The notes: generated by a model from the sequence alone, not told the origin. A stretch of 64,000 nucleotides of DNA from Acidovorax sp. NB1 (GCF_005405905.1 NZ_BJHU01000021.1:186001-250000); one strand, 5' to 3'. Numbered from the stretch's first letter, positions 35,313 to 47,817 are shown. Program-made: numbers and translations.

Positions 35313-35359
35313 CGTTCGGGACGTAGAGGCCGGAGGTTCGAATCCTCTCACCCCGACCA
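35313..35359 (+). repeat. attR: 47-bp copy of the tRNA-Pro 3' end
   Basis: Exact copy of 8089-8135. It marks the right border of the element. The chromosomal sequence resumes at 35360. It is not a tRNA gene: the 5' half is absent. Confidence 0.95.
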
Positions 35360-35486
35360 CAAATCAATCGCACGCGCATTTGCGCCGCCTGTGGCGCGGT
35401 TACCAATATCCAGCGCTGTACACCCTCTGTGCGATCGGTGATGATAGGATGGTTTCTTCTCCACACCTAACACATATACCGGTTAC

Positions 35487-37226
35487 ATGGCCGCTGTTGA
35501 TACTGTCCCCAAAGAAGCCTCTGCAGTAGCCCTGCCCGGACTGGGTCGGGCTTTGATGTCTGCTGGCAAACTGACCCAAAAGTCAGCCGAGGACATTTAC
35601 AAAAAATCACAAATCAGTCGCACCAGTTTTATCGCCGAACTGACGGGCTCTGGTGCGGTATCTGCAGCTGATTTGGCCCACACCGTTTCTGCCGTGTTTG
35701 GCGCGCCACTGCTGGACTTGGATGCTATTGATCCACTTCGGCTTCCCAAAGAGCTGCTGGACGGGAAAATATGCCAGGCCTACCGTGTTGTAGTGCTCAG
35801 CAAGCGCAACAACCGGCTGATCGTCGCCACGGCCGACCCCACCGACCAAGAAGCTGCCGAGAAAATCAAATTTACCACGCAGATGGGCGTGGATTGGATT
35901 ATTGCGGAATATGACAAGCTGAGTCGCTTGGTTGAATCATCGACCAAATCCACGAGCGAATCCATGGATACGCTGGTCAGCGGCGGCGGCGATTTTGAAT
36001 TTGATGATGTTTCCATTGAGGAAGCGCCAGACGAAGCCGACACGGGCGTCACTGAAGTCGAAGACGCCCCCATCGTCAAGTTTCTTCACAAAATGCTGCT
36101 CGATGCTTTCAATATGCGGGCATCTGATTTGCACTTTGAGCCTTACGAGCACCAGTACCGCGTACGCTTTCGGATTGACGGCGAACTGCGCGAAATAGCC
36201 TCCCCTCCGATCGCCATCAAGGACAAGTTGGCTTCGCGAATCAAAGTGATTTCGCGATTAGACATCTCGGAAAAGCGCGTGCCGCAAGATGGCCGCATGA
36301 AGCTGAAAGTGGGCCCCGACAGGGTCATCGATTTCCGCGTCAGCACGCTGCCTACTTTGTTTGGTGAAAAAATCGTGATCCGTATTCTGGATCCGAGCAG
36401 CGCCAAACTAGGTATTGACGCACTGGGCTACGAGCCCGTGGAGAAGGAACGACTCCTTCAAGCCATTGGTCGCCCTTACGGCATGATTCTTGTTACTGGC
36501 CCTACAGGGTCCGGCAAGACAGTGTCCCTTTACACCTGCCTGAATCTTCTCAACAAACCGGGCGTCAATATTGCGACAGCTGAAGACCCCTCGGAAATCA
36601 ACTTGCCTGGCGTCAATCAGGTCAATGTGAATGAGAAGGCTGGCCTAACATTTGCTGTCGCACTCAAATCCTTTCTCCGCCAGGATCCTGACATCATCAT
36701 GGTGGGTGAAATCCGGGATCTGGAAACTGCCGACATTTCGATCAAGGCAGCCCAAACCGGTCACTTGGTGTTGTCCACCCTGCACACAAACGATGCACCG
36801 ACGACGCTGACACGGATGCGCAACATGGGCATAGCGCCCTTCAACATTGCCTCGAGCGTGATCTTGATCACCGCCCAGCGGCTGGCGCGCAGGTTGTGCC
36901 CTGCATGCAAGGCCCCTGCCGATATTCCCCACGAAACACTGGTGGAAGCCGGCTACAAGGAGGACGACATCGACGGCTCCTGGGTCACCTACCGCCCCGT
37001 CGGCTGCTCTGCCTGCAACAACGGATACAAAGGCCGAGTCGGCATTTACCAGGTCATGCCGGTATCCGAGGACATCCAGCGCATCATTCTTCGCGATGGA
37101 AGCGCCCTGGAAATTGCGGAACAAGCGCGGGCCGAAGGCGTGCGTTCGCTGCGGGAGTCTGGGCTCCACAAAGCCAGGCTCGGAATGACTTCACTCGAAG
37201 AAGTCTTGGCAGTTACCAATGAATAG
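35487..37226 (+). CDS. pilB: Type IV pilus assembly ATPase
   Basis: A 579-residue GspE/PilB-type ATPase that drives pilus extension. The N-terminal MshEN-like region (about 20-150) is followed by a RecA-like core with Walker A GPTGSGKTVS, Asp box GEIRDLETADI, His box TGHLVLSTLHTNDA and the zinc-binding cysteine pairs CPACKAP and CSAC. Co-directional with pilC and pilD, 20 bp upstream of pilC. No pilA or pilT gene is in the window. Confidence 0.95.
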   Translation: MAAVDTVPKEASAVALPGLGRALMSAGKLTQKSAEDIYKKSQISRTSFIAELTGSGAVSAADLAHTVSAVFGAPLLDLDAIDPLRLPKELLDGKICQAYRVVVLSKRNNRLIVATADPTDQEAAEKIKFTTQMGVDWIIAEYDKLSRLVESSTKSTSESMDTLVSGGGDFEFDDVSIEEAPDEADTGVTEVEDAPIVKFLHKMLLDAFNMRASDLHFEPYEHQYRVRFRIDGELREIASPPIAIKDKLASRIKVISRLDISEKRVPQDGRMKLKVGPDRVIDFRVSTLPTLFGEKIVIRILDPSSAKLGIDALGYEPVEKERLLQAIGRPYGMILVTGPTGSGKTVSLYTCLNLLNKPGVNIATAEDPSEINLPGVNQVNVNEKAGLTFAVALKSFLRQDPDIIMVGEIRDLETADISIKAAQTGHLVLSTLHTNDAPTTLTRMRNMGIAPFNIASSVILITAQRLARRLCPACKAPADIPHETLVEAGYKEDDIDGSWVTYRPVGCSACNNGYKGRVGIYQVMPVSEDIQRIILRDGSALEIAEQARAEGVRSLRESGLHKARLGMTSLEEVLAVTNE

Positions 37227-37246
37227 CATCCACTGACGAGGGCAGT

Positions 37247-38467
37247 ATGGCGACCGTAGCATCAAAAAGAGATATCAAGGATTTTGTCTTCGAATGGGAA
37301 GGCAAAGATCGCCACGGAAAAATTGTTCGCGGCGAAATTCGTGCTGTTGGTGAAAATCAAGTACAGGCTACCTTGCGGCGTCAGGGGGTTTTTCCGACAA
37401 AGATCAAAAAGCGCCGGATGCGTTCTGGCAAAAAAATCAAACCGAAAGATATTGCCCTTTTCACCCGGCAACTTGCAACCATGATGAAGGCTGGCGTCCC
37501 TTTATTGCAAGCATTTGATATTGTAGGAAGAGGCAATACAAATGCCAGTGTCACCAAGCTTCTTAATGATATTCGTGCTGACATCGAGACAGGGACATCA
37601 TTGAATGGCGCCTTTCGAAAATATCCTATGTATTTCGATAGCCTTTACTGTAATTTGGTCGAGGCAGGGGAAGCTGCGGGTATTTTGGAAGCACTTCTGG
37701 ATCGCCTTGCCACTTACATGGAGAAGACGGAAGCTATTAAATCAAAAATCAAATCGGCCTTGATGTATCCGATATCGGTGATCATTGTTGCTTTTGTGGT
37801 TGTGACAGTGATCATGATTTTTGTGATTCCGGCATTCAAGGAAGTTTTCACATCCTTTGGGGCAGACTTGCCCGCGCCTACACTTTTTGTGATGGCCGTA
37901 AGCGAAATTTTTGTTAAATGGTGGTGGCTGATCTTTGGCGCCATAGGCGGCGGGTTTTTCTTCTTCATGCAGGCGTGGCGCCGCAACGAAAAGATGCAAA
38001 TGTTCATGGATCGGTTGCTGCTGCGCATGCCCGTCTTTGGAGCGCTCATCGATAAATCATGCGTCGCGCGCTGGACCCGGACTTTGTCCACGATGTTTGC
38101 AGCGGGTGTCCCCCTTGTAGAAGCACTCGACTCTGTGGGGGGGGCAGCAGGCAACTCCGTCTACGCCATGGCTACCGACAAGATCCAGCAAGAAGTGTCC
38201 ACCGGCACCAGCCTAACCGCCGCGATGGGCAATGCCAACGTTTTCCCTTCCATGGTGCTGCAGATGTGCGCCATCGGGGAAGAATCCGGCTCCATTGACC
38301 ACATGCTCGGCAAAGCCGCCGATTTCTACGAAGCTGAAGTGGACGATATGGTGGCAGGCCTTTCCAGCCTGATGGAGCCCATCATCATTGTGTTCCTGGG
38401 TACCTTGATTGGCGGCATCGTTGTTTCCATGTATCTCCCCATCTTCAAACTGGGTCAGGTTGTGTAA
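37247..38467 (+). CDS. pilC: Type IV pilus inner-membrane platform protein
   Basis: A 406-residue GspF/PilC protein with two repeated GspF domains (residues about 70-195 and 275-395) and three membrane segments, including ISVIIVAFVVVTVIMIFVIP and IIIVFLGTLIGGIVVSMYLP. It connects the PilB motor to the pilin pool. The typical RQLATMMKAGVPLLQAFDI and RTLSTMFAAGVPLVEALDSV repeats are visible. The first third is richer in A+T than the rest of the operon. Confidence 0.95.
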   Translation: MATVASKRDIKDFVFEWEGKDRHGKIVRGEIRAVGENQVQATLRRQGVFPTKIKKRRMRSGKKIKPKDIALFTRQLATMMKAGVPLLQAFDIVGRGNTNASVTKLLNDIRADIETGTSLNGAFRKYPMYFDSLYCNLVEAGEAAGILEALLDRLATYMEKTEAIKSKIKSALMYPISVIIVAFVVVTVIMIFVIPAFKEVFTSFGADLPAPTLFVMAVSEIFVKWWWLIFGAIGGGFFFFMQAWRRNEKMQMFMDRLLLRMPVFGALIDKSCVARWTRTLSTMFAAGVPLVEALDSVGGAAGNSVYAMATDKIQQEVSTGTSLTAAMGNANVFPSMVLQMCAIGEESGSIDHMLGKAADFYEAEVDDMVAGLSSLMEPIIIVFLGTLIGGIVVSMYLPIFKLGQVV

Positions 38468-39339
38468 TGGAGTTCGAGGTCTGGTCGGGCGCTGCACTGG
38501 GCGGCGTCATTGGTTTGCTGATTGGCAGCTTCCTGAACGTCGTGATTTATCGGCTGCCCAAGATGATGGAGCGGCAATGGGCGGCAGAGCTGGCTCAGTT
38601 GGAGGCAGAAAAACAAGGCACAGAATCTCCTACGGGTACGCAGGAGCCCTTCAACCTCATGACCCCTCGGTCGCGTTGCCCAGGTTGCGGGCATGCGGTG
38701 CAGTGGTATGAGAATGTTCCCGTCCTGAGTTATCTGTTTCTGCGGGGCCGATGCTCGGCCTGCAAGACACGGATCAGCGTTCGCTACCCACTGGTCGAGC
38801 TGCTGACGGGGGCACTGTTCTTCTTCTGCATCTACCGCTGGGGTGTAACCCCGGCCGGTTTTGCGTGGTGCGGCTTTTCGGCAGCACTGGTGGCATTGGC
38901 CTTTATCGACTGGGACACCACGCTGTTGCCAGACGACATCACCTTGCCCTTGCTCTGGGCGGGCCTGCTCTCTGCCGCCTTTCAGTGGACTGCCGTTCCG
39001 CTGCATGCCTCCGTGGTGGGTGCTGCTGCCGGTTATTTGTCGTTGTGGCTGGTGTACTGGGGCTTCAAGCTGGCGACGGGCAAGGAGGGCATGGGGTACG
39101 GAGACTTCAAACTGTTCGCCGCGCTGGGCGCCTGGTTCGGCTGGCAAGCACTGGTGCCCATCATTCTGATGTCGTCGATCATTGGCGCCATCATCGGCAT
39201 CGCCATGAAGATCTTCAGCAGCCTGCGCGAAGGTGGCTACATTCCGTTCGGTCCGTTCCTGGTGGGCGCTGGGCTGACGGCGATGGTGTTTGGCCCCAAC
39301 GCTATCCTGAACACAGTGCTGAGCGCGCTGGGGCTATAG
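38467..39339 (+). CDS. pilD: Prepilin peptidase and N-methyltransferase
   Basis: A 290-residue bifunctional membrane aspartyl peptidase that cleaves and methylates prepilins. The N-terminal cytoplasmic loop has two cysteine pairs (CPGCGH and CSACK), and the active-site aspartates lie in FIDWDTTLLPD and GMGYGDFKLFAALG. Its start overlaps the pilC stop (TAATG). The adjacent coaE gene follows 13 bp downstream, a common order in proteobacteria. Confidence 0.95.
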   Translation: MEFEVWSGAALGGVIGLLIGSFLNVVIYRLPKMMERQWAAELAQLEAEKQGTESPTGTQEPFNLMTPRSRCPGCGHAVQWYENVPVLSYLFLRGRCSACKTRISVRYPLVELLTGALFFFCIYRWGVTPAGFAWCGFSAALVALAFIDWDTTLLPDDITLPLLWAGLLSAAFQWTAVPLHASVVGAAAGYLSLWLVYWGFKLATGKEGMGYGDFKLFAALGAWFGWQALVPIILMSSIIGAIIGIAMKIFSSLREGGYIPFGPFLVGAGLTAMVFGPNAILNTVLSALGL

Positions 39340-39352
39340 CGTTAGCTCGACC

Positions 39353-39973
39353 ATGGCAAACCAGAGGCGCCCGGTGCGCCTGGGCCTGACCGGCGGGATT
39401 GGCAGCGGCAAGAGCACAGTGGGCGGCATGTTTGTATCGCTCGGAGCCACCTTGATCGATGCAGACCAGATCGCACGCAATGTGACAGGCCCCCAGGGCG
39501 ATGCCATGGATGCCATCCGCAGCACATTTGGCGACACGTTCGTGGATGACTCTGGCGCCTTGGACCGCACCAGGATGCGCCAACTGGCCTTCAGCGAACC
39601 CGAGGCCCGCACGCGGCTGGAGGCGATCGTGCATCCGCTCGTGACCCGCCACAGCCTTTTGCAGACGCAACAGGCCCTTGCCGCAGGCACCCGCATGATC
39701 GTGCACGACATTCCACTGCTGGCGGAATCCGGCCGGTGGGCGCGCCAGCTGGATGCTGTGGTGGTCGTGGACTGTCCCGTTGAGACGCAGATCGAGCGGG
39801 TTGTGCAACGCAATGGCCTCGCACGCGAGGTAGTGCAAGGCATCATCGCGTCGCAAGCCACGCGCCATGCGCGTCGGGCAGTGGCCGATATCGTGATAAC
39901 CAACGGGCCTGGCTGTACGCTGCCCGCATTGCAGGCCCAGGTGCGGCAAGCAGCCGCCCTGTTCGGGCTATGA
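39353..39973 (+). CDS. coaE: Dephospho-CoA kinase
   Basis: A 206-residue kinase for the last step of coenzyme A synthesis. P-loop GLTGGIGSGKST is near the N-terminus, followed by the LIDADQIAR motif and VVVDCPVETQIERV, typical for CoaE. It follows pilD by 13 bp and precedes zapD, the widely conserved pilD-coaE-zapD-yacG cluster. Confidence 0.95.
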   Translation: MANQRRPVRLGLTGGIGSGKSTVGGMFVSLGATLIDADQIARNVTGPQGDAMDAIRSTFGDTFVDDSGALDRTRMRQLAFSEPEARTRLEAIVHPLVTRHSLLQTQQALAAGTRMIVHDIPLLAESGRWARQLDAVVVVDCPVETQIERVVQRNGLAREVVQGIIASQATRHARRAVADIVITNGPGCTLPALQAQVRQAAALFGL

Positions 39974-40001
39974 TGCACCAGAGCCTCAAGAATCCGCCAG
40001 C

Positions 40002-40757
40002 GTGATCCTTTACGAATACCCCTTTAACGAGCGTCTCAGAACCTATCTGCGGCTTGAGCAGTTGTTCCGCCGGTTGGGGGAGCTGATTCCCCGCACCCAC
40101 GCGCTGGACCACCACTTCGCCCTGGTCACGATCTTCGAGATCATGGATGTGGCTGCACGGGCCGACCTGAAGTCGGACGTGCTCAAGGACATCGAAAAAC
40201 ACAAGCACCAGCTCGATGGTTACCGTGGCAATCCTTCCATCTCGGAGGCGGCACTGGACGCTGTGATCGCGCAGCTCGACCGGTGCTTCACAGCACTGAA
40301 CGGACAAAGTGGGAAATCGGGCCACGCGCTGACCGAAAACGACTGGCTGATGAGCATCCGCAGCCGCATCGGCATTCCCGGTGGTACCTGTGGGTTTGAT
40401 CTGCCTGCCTACTACGCGTGGCAACACCACACCCCCGACGTGCGCCAGCAGGCGCTGGAGCAATGGGCGTCCACCCTCGCTCCACTGGCTGAATCGATCT
40501 ATGTGCTGCTCAAGCTGCTGCGAGACTCAGGGGTCCCCCAGAAGGTGGCGGCAGAACGCGGCCAGTTCCAGCAGAATCTGCCACAAGGCCGCACGTTCCA
40601 GCTGCTGCGCCTGCGCATCGACCCCGCCCTGAACCTCATTCCCGAGATCAGCGGCAACCGGCTGATTGTTTCCGTGCGCCTCATGCGGCTTGAAGGAGAT
40701 GGTCGCCTGCACGCCTGCAACGAAGATGCGGCCTTTGAACTCACACTCTGCGCCTGA
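40002..40757 (+). CDS. zapD: Cell division protein ZapD
   Basis: A 251-residue protein (former DUF1342) that bundles FtsZ filaments. It begins at GTG with ILYEYPFNERLRTYLRLEQL, the family signature. The pattern of helices (about 1-110) and a beta-rich C-terminal part (LLRLRIDPALNLIPEISGNR) fits known ZapD. It sits between coaE and yacG, as in many gamma- and betaproteobacteria. Confidence 0.93.
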   Translation: MILYEYPFNERLRTYLRLEQLFRRLGELIPRTHALDHHFALVTIFEIMDVAARADLKSDVLKDIEKHKHQLDGYRGNPSISEAALDAVIAQLDRCFTALNGQSGKSGHALTENDWLMSIRSRIGIPGGTCGFDLPAYYAWQHHTPDVRQQALEQWASTLAPLAESIYVLLKLLRDSGVPQKVAAERGQFQQNLPQGRTFQLLRLRIDPALNLIPEISGNRLIVSVRLMRLEGDGRLHACNEDAAFELTLCA

Positions 40758-40829
40758 GTCTTCGTTCAATGGCCTGCAACGCGCCAGGCCAAGCTGACTG
40801 ACCCTGGCGACCCGGAGGCACAACCCGCC

Positions 40830-41051
40830 ATGACCCGCCCCACGCCCACTGACCATCCAACCGCACGCACTGTGGCCTGCCCCAGTTGCGGCGGCGACAG
40901 CATCTATAGCCCCGCCAACGCCTACCGGCCTTTTTGCAGCGAACGCTGCAAGCAGGTCGATCTGGGCGCCTGGGCCAGCGAGGACTTCCGCATGCCCGCC
41001 GAGGCCCCGCCAGCGGACGCCCAGTATGGCGATCCGCGCCTGCAGCATTGA
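40830..41051 (+). CDS. yacG: DNA gyrase inhibitor YacG
   Basis: A 73-residue zinc protein. The four zinc cysteines are in CPSCGG and [14 protein letters not shown], the latter being the family hallmark. YacG binds GyrB and protects against excess gyrase. It is the last gene of the pilD-coaE-zapD-yacG cluster. Confidence 0.93.
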   Translation: MTRPTPTDHPTARTVACPSCGGDSIYSPANAYRPFCSERCKQVDLGAWASEDFRMPAEAPPADAQYGDPRLQH

Positions 41052-41118
41052 TGTGGGCACCGGGCCATCAAGAATTACAGAAAATCGGCCTTCTGCGCCT
41101 GACTGCAAAGACTTTTAA

Positions 41119-41135
41119 GCTATTGAAAATATAGC
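41119..41135. repeat. Dispersed intergenic palindrome GCTATTGAAAATATAGC
   Basis: A copy of the 17-bp element at 4982-4998 with one substitution. It lies in the 158-bp gap between the convergent yacG and Nudix genes and is preceded by CTTTTAA. No gene is seen in this gap. Confidence 0.7.
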
Positions 41136-41209
41136 AAACAGATCGGCCTTTCGACCACCCCCTGGCACAGCGGGCAGGTGGGCAGGTGGCGCGACTACCC
41201 GCCGAGCAC

Positions 41210-41659
41210 TCACTCGGGGGTGAACACCAGGCCCCGCTCCTCGGCCAGCCATTGCAGCACCGGGTAGGCGCCTGGCAATACGGGGCTTACCGTCAGCGGC
41301 ATCTGCTGCCAGGCCATGGACTGGCCTTCGCGCATCTCGAACTCCCCCGTCCACGCCCAGACCTTGCACCAGTGCAGGCGCACCAGGGCATGGGGATAGT
41401 CGTGCTCCGTGACTTTCCAGACGCTGGCCGCCCCAATGGTCACGCCCAGCTCTTCGATCAGTTCGCGGCGCAGCGCCTCTTCCACCGTTTCGCCCGCCTC
41501 CAGCTTGCCGCCCGGAAACTCCCAATAGCCCGCATAGGGCTTGCCCGGTGGGCGCGTGGACAGCAGCATCGCGCCATCCTCGCGCAGCAGGATGCCCACG
41601 GCCACCTCAGTGTGTTTGCGTGCTTCAGCCACTGTGGCGCCCCGCATAGTCGCGCGCAA
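41210..41659 (-). CDS. MutT-like Nudix hydrolase
   Basis: A 149-residue Nudix protein. The Nudix box is GGKLEAGETVEEALRREL continuing IEELGV. The flanks (VAVGILLREDGAMLLSTRPPGKPYAGYWEFPG) match MutT, which hydrolyses 8-oxo-dGTP and prevents mutation. The start overlaps the upstream ATPase gene by 35 nt; an inner Met at 41647 is an alternative. MutT is the most likely identity but other Nudix substrates cannot be excluded. Confidence 0.85.
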   Translation of the reverse strand: MRATMRGATVAEARKHTEVAVGILLREDGAMLLSTRPPGKPYAGYWEFPGGKLEAGETVEEALRRELIEELGVTIGAASVWKVTEHDYPHALVRLHWCKVWAWTGEFEMREGQSMAWQQMPLTVSPVLPGAYPVLQWLAEERGLVFTPE

Positions 41660-42497
41660 ACTGGTAGGCCACGCGGCCGCTGCGCGAGCCCCGTTCCAGC
41701 GCCCAGACCAGCGCCTCGGGCCGGGCCGCAGCGATGGCAGAGGCAGGCACGCCCAGCGACGACAGCCATTGCGCCGTGATGGTCAGGTACTCCTCCTGGC
41801 TGAAAGGGTAGAAGCTCACCCACAGGCCAAAACGCTCTGACAGGGAAATTTTCTCTTCCACCACTTCACCGGGATGCACCTCACCATCCTCGGCGTGGGT
41901 GTAGGTGAGGTTTTCCTTCATGTACTCCGGCAACAGGTGGCGCCGGTTGCTGGTGGCGTAGATCAGTACATTGGGCGTGGCCGCAGCCACCGAGCCGTCG
42001 AGGATGGACTTGAGCGCCTTGTAGCCGGGCTCGCCGTCTTCAAAACTCAGGTCATCACAGAAAACAATGAATTTCTCAGGTCGGCCCGACACCACGTCCA
42101 CGATGTCGGGCAGATCGGTCAGGTCGGCCTTATCCACTTCGATGAGGCGCAGGCCCTGCGCCGCATAGGCGTTCAGGCAGGCCTTGATGAGCGAGGACTT
42201 GCCCGTACCGCGTGCGCCAGTCAGCAGCACGTTGTTGGCGGGCTTGCCTTGCACAAACTGCTGCGTGTTGCGCTCGATCTTTTCCTTCTGGGGATCGATT
42301 TCCTTGAGGTCCGCCAGCGCCATCGCGGCCACATGGCGCACCGGCTCCAGGGTGCCATGGCCACTGCTGCGCTTGCGGTAGCGCCAGGCGATGGCGGCCG
42401 ACCAGTCGGGCGCCGAGAGCGGCTGGGGCAGCACGAATTCGATGCGGGCGATGAGCTGCTCGGCGCGCTCGATCAGATGTTCAAATTTCTGGTTCAT
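41625..42497 (-). CDS. DUF815-family ATPase
   Basis: A 290-residue AAA+-like ATPase with Walker A GARGTGKSSLIK and Walker B-like FIVFCDDLSFE, then TSNRRHLLPEYM as a sensor-like segment. This family is widespread beside mutT, argJ and secA in betaproteobacteria, but its cellular role is poorly known. Overlaps the downstream mutT-like gene by 35 nt. Confidence 0.8.
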   Translation of the reverse strand: MNQKFEHLIERAEQLIARIEFVLPQPLSAPDWSAAIAWRYRKRSSGHGTLEPVRHVAAMALADLKEIDPQKEKIERNTQQFVQGKPANNVLLTGARGTGKSSLIKACLNAYAAQGLRLIEVDKADLTDLPDIVDVVSGRPEKFIVFCDDLSFEDGEPGYKALKSILDGSVAAATPNVLIYATSNRRHLLPEYMKENLTYTHAEDGEVHPGEVVEEKISLSERFGLWVSFYPFSQEEYLTITAQWLSSLGVPASAIAAARPEALVWALERGSRSGRVAYQFARDYAGRHSG

Positions 42498-42560
42498 TTT
42501 GGCATCTACCGCGCTTCCATCATGCGCCAGCAGCTATCAAATCAGGAGTATTTCGATGAA

Positions 42561-43790
42561 TCAGGAACGGTAGTCCGCGTTGATCGTCACATATTCGTGG
42601 CTGAAATCGCAGGTCCACACCGTGTCCGCAGCATCGCCACGGCCCAGCAGCACGCGCACGGTGATCTCGGCCTGCTTCATCACGCGCTGGCCGTCTTCCT
42701 CGCGGTAGGCGGGGTTGCGGCCGCCCTGCACGGCCACATGCACGTCGTCCAGGTACAGGTCGATGGCGGTCTGGTCCAGGTCGTCGATGCCCGCATAGCC
42801 CACGGCTGCCAGGATGCGGCCCAGGTTCGGGTCGCTGGCAAAGAAGGCGGTCTTGACCAGGGGCGAATGGGCAATCGCATACGCCACCTTGCGGCATTCG
42901 TCGCCTGTCTTGCCGCCTTCCACCCGCACGGTGATGAACTTGGTAGCGCCTTCGCCATCGCGCACGATGGCCTGGGCCAGCTTCTGCGACACCGCCAGCA
43001 TGGCCGCCTTGAGGGCCTGGCCCTCGGCACTGTCGAGCGTAGTGATGGGCGCGTGCGCGGCCTTGTTGGTGGCCACCACAACGAAAGAGTCGTTGGTCGA
43101 GGTGTCGCCGTCGATGGTCACGCGGTTGAAGGAACCATCGGCCAACTCGCGCGCCAGTTGCTGCACCACAGCGGGTGACACACAGGCATCGGTGGCCAGG
43201 AAGCCCAGCATGGTCGCCATGTTGGGGCGGATCATGCCCGCGCCCTTGCTGATGCCGGTGATGGATACCGTAGCGCCGCCAATCTGCGCCTGCGCAGAGA
43301 ACGCTTTGGGCAGCGTGTCCGTGGTCATGATGCCTTCGGCCGCGCGCGCCCAGTGGCCCGGTTGCGCATCCGCAATCGCTGCGGGCAGGCCTGCTTCGAT
43401 GCGGTCATTGGGCAAGGGCTCCATGATCACGCCGGTGGAAAACGGCAGGATCTGTTCGGGCGCTACGCTCAGCTGGCGGGCGAGCGCAATGCAGGTGGAG
43501 CGTGCACGCGCCAGGCCATCGGCACCCGTGCCCGCATTGGCATTGCCGGTGTTGATGACCATGGCACGGATCGGCTGGCCGCTGCTCAGGTGTTCGCGGC
43601 TGATCTGCACTGGGGCGGCGCAGAAGCGGTTCTGGGTGAACACGCCCGCCACGCTGGCGCCTTCGTCCAGCAGGAACACGGTGAGGTCCTTGCGGTTGGC
43701 CTTGCGGACACCGGCTTCGGCAACACCAATCCGGACACCGGCAATCGGGTGCAGGTCGGCGGCAACAGAGGCAACAAGATTCACAGGCAT
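42561..43790 (-). CDS. argJ: Glutamate N-acetyltransferase / amino-acid N-acetyltransferase
   Basis: A 409-residue ornithine acetyltransferase that recycles the acetyl group in arginine synthesis. The self-cleavage site is in [13 protein letters not shown], where the Thr becomes the N-terminal nucleophile of the beta chain. Flanking signatures [15 protein letters not shown] and [10 protein letters not shown] are typical. A half copy of the dispersed repeat (GCTATCAAAT) lies in the 63-bp gap after the gene. Confidence 0.95.
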   Translation of the reverse strand: MPVNLVASVAADLHPIAGVRIGVAEAGVRKANRKDLTVFLLDEGASVAGVFTQNRFCAAPVQISREHLSSGQPIRAMVINTGNANAGTGADGLARARSTCIALARQLSVAPEQILPFSTGVIMEPLPNDRIEAGLPAAIADAQPGHWARAAEGIMTTDTLPKAFSAQAQIGGATVSITGISKGAGMIRPNMATMLGFLATDACVSPAVVQQLARELADGSFNRVTIDGDTSTNDSFVVVATNKAAHAPITTLDSAEGQALKAAMLAVSQKLAQAIVRDGEGATKFITVRVEGGKTGDECRKVAYAIAHSPLVKTAFFASDPNLGRILAAVGYAGIDDLDQTAIDLYLDDVHVAVQGGRNPAYREEDGQRVMKQAEITVRVLLGRGDAADTVWTCDFSHEYVTINADYRS

Positions 43791-43905
43791 GGGACGGGGC
43801 CTTTCTATCGGAGGGAGGGGTCGGGTGCATGGCGGCTACACAGCCTCTGCATCCGTCAATGAGGATTGCGGCCGATTATCCGGAAAACCGTGGCGCGCCA
43901 ATGAA

Positions 43906-43927
43906 AACACGGGCCGAAGCCCGTGTT
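43906..43927 (-). terminator. secA terminator
   Basis: A 9-bp perfect stem, AACACGGGC/GCCCGTGTT, with a CGAA loop lies 16 bp past the secA stop. On the minus strand it is followed by TTTTCATT. Confidence 0.8.
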
Positions 43928-43942
43928 GCGTAGATCAGGAAA

Positions 43943-46696
<2,754 letters not shown>

Positions 46697-46822
46697 GCGA
46701 ACAGGACCGCTTGCCCGCTGCAATCAGCGCGCCAAGCGACCGAAATCCCTAAGATGAATTGAGTTCAGGTGGGTCCTTTGGCCGGGTTTGCAACCCAGGC
46801 AATGAACACCGGACCCGTGATT

Positions 46823-47785
46823 TTACCTGCCCGGGGTGGCCCCGGGCCCCTGTGCAGTGGCCACCTGTGCATTGGTGGCCGTGCCCCCGGCACTCAGAAA
46901 TTTCTGGGGGTCCTGAAAAACGCCCTGCACCAGCACTTCAAAGTGCAGATGGGGCCCGGTAGACCGCCCCGTGGTGCCCACCTCGGCAATCTTCTGCCCC
47001 CGGCGCACGATGTCCCCTTGCTTCACAAGGGTACGCGAGGCATGGGCGTAGCGAGTGATCAGTTGGTTGCCATGGTCCACTTCGATCATGTTGCCGTAGG
47101 CTGGGTGGTATTCCTGCGTCACCACCACACCCCCTGCGGCCGCCAGGATGGGGGTTCCGGTGTCCGCCTGAAAGTCCAGGCCGGTGTGCAAGGCCGACTG
47201 GCCTGTGATCGGGTCCAGTCGCCAGCCAAACCCCGATCCTGCGGCCCGCCCAGTCACAGGCGCGTGGGTCGGCACCATCTTCTTGCGGATGTGCTGGTCA
47301 AACAGCCGGGATTCGAGCACCGTCATCAGATCCACACGCTGGCTGGTCAGGCGCTCCAGCTCATCCAGCGTGGCCTGCAGCTCTTCCATTGACAGATTGT
47401 GGGCGCTGACCAGCGCGCCACCACGCGCGTCCGCCTTCTGGAGATCACCCGGCGCCATACCAGCCAGACCCAGGACACGCTCCCCCAGCGATTCCAGCTG
47501 CACCATGCGCGCCTGCATTTCACCCACGCGGCGCGCCATGGCATCAAGGTTGGCACGCATAAAGCGGTCACGCTCGGCAAACTCATCCTTGACCACCAGC
47601 CGCACGAGGGAGCCAACAATAGGCCAACCCTCCCGCGCGCCCTTCAGAAAAACCCAGTGGTACAAGGTGGCTGCCACCAGCATGAGACACAGCGACAACG
47701 CCAAGCCCGCCAGAAGCAGGCGCGCGCCCGACAGATGAATGGCCCGGCTGCGCGCCAACCTGGCGTCCGTGATAATCAAATGCAC
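46823..47785 (-). CDS. M23-family peptidase, membrane-anchored
   Basis: A 320-residue protein with one N-terminal membrane segment (LLLAGLALSLCLMLVAATLY), a coiled-coil region (about 75-165) and a C-terminal LytM domain. Zinc ligands lie in HTGLDFQ and HLHFEV. GFGWRLDPITGQ is typical of active M23 enzymes. Such proteins either cleave peptide cross-links in peptidoglycan or activate amidases. Divergent from the DciA-like gene with a 32-bp gap. Confidence 0.88.
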   Translation of the reverse strand: MHLIITDARLARSRAIHLSGARLLLAGLALSLCLMLVAATLYHWVFLKGAREGWPIVGSLVRLVVKDEFAERDRFMRANLDAMARRVGEMQARMVQLESLGERVLGLAGMAPGDLQKADARGGALVSAHNLSMEELQATLDELERLTSQRVDLMTVLESRLFDQHIRKKMVPTHAPVTGRAAGSGFGWRLDPITGQSALHTGLDFQADTGTPILAAAGGVVVTQEYHPAYGNMIEVDHGNQLITRYAHASRTLVKQGDIVRRGQKIAEVGTTGRSTGPHLHFEVLVQGVFQDPQKFLSAGGTATNAQVATAQGPGATPGR

Positions 47786-47817
47786 TACGAATTCCCCACG
47801 CCCGAAGACGCCACACC

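Larger units (their letters stand above)
8136..35359. mobile_element. 27.2-kb integrative plasmid-like element in tRNA-Pro, carrying a defence island
   Basis: The element is bounded by the 47-bp att repeats, with a tyrosine integrase next to attR, an AlpA-like regulator near attL, shared short repeats (TGGCCCA) just inside both ends, a TrfA-like initiator and an iteron cluster. The cargo is almost entirely defence genes: type I RM with an anticodon nuclease, Abi_2, Mrr, Wadjet, a Lon-like ATPase and an ImmA/IrrE cassette. No relaxase, type IV secretion or phage structural genes are visible, so movement would depend on excision plus help or natural uptake. Boundaries are firm on sequence; that it can replicate is inferred. 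Confidence 0.93.

Noticed and set aside
35313-35359. Second tRNA-Pro gene
   Set aside because: Only the 3' 47 bp are present; the acceptor 5' strand and D arm are missing.
8136-35359. Prophage or conjugative element
   Set aside because: No capsid, portal, terminase, relaxase or type IV secretion genes are visible between the att sites.
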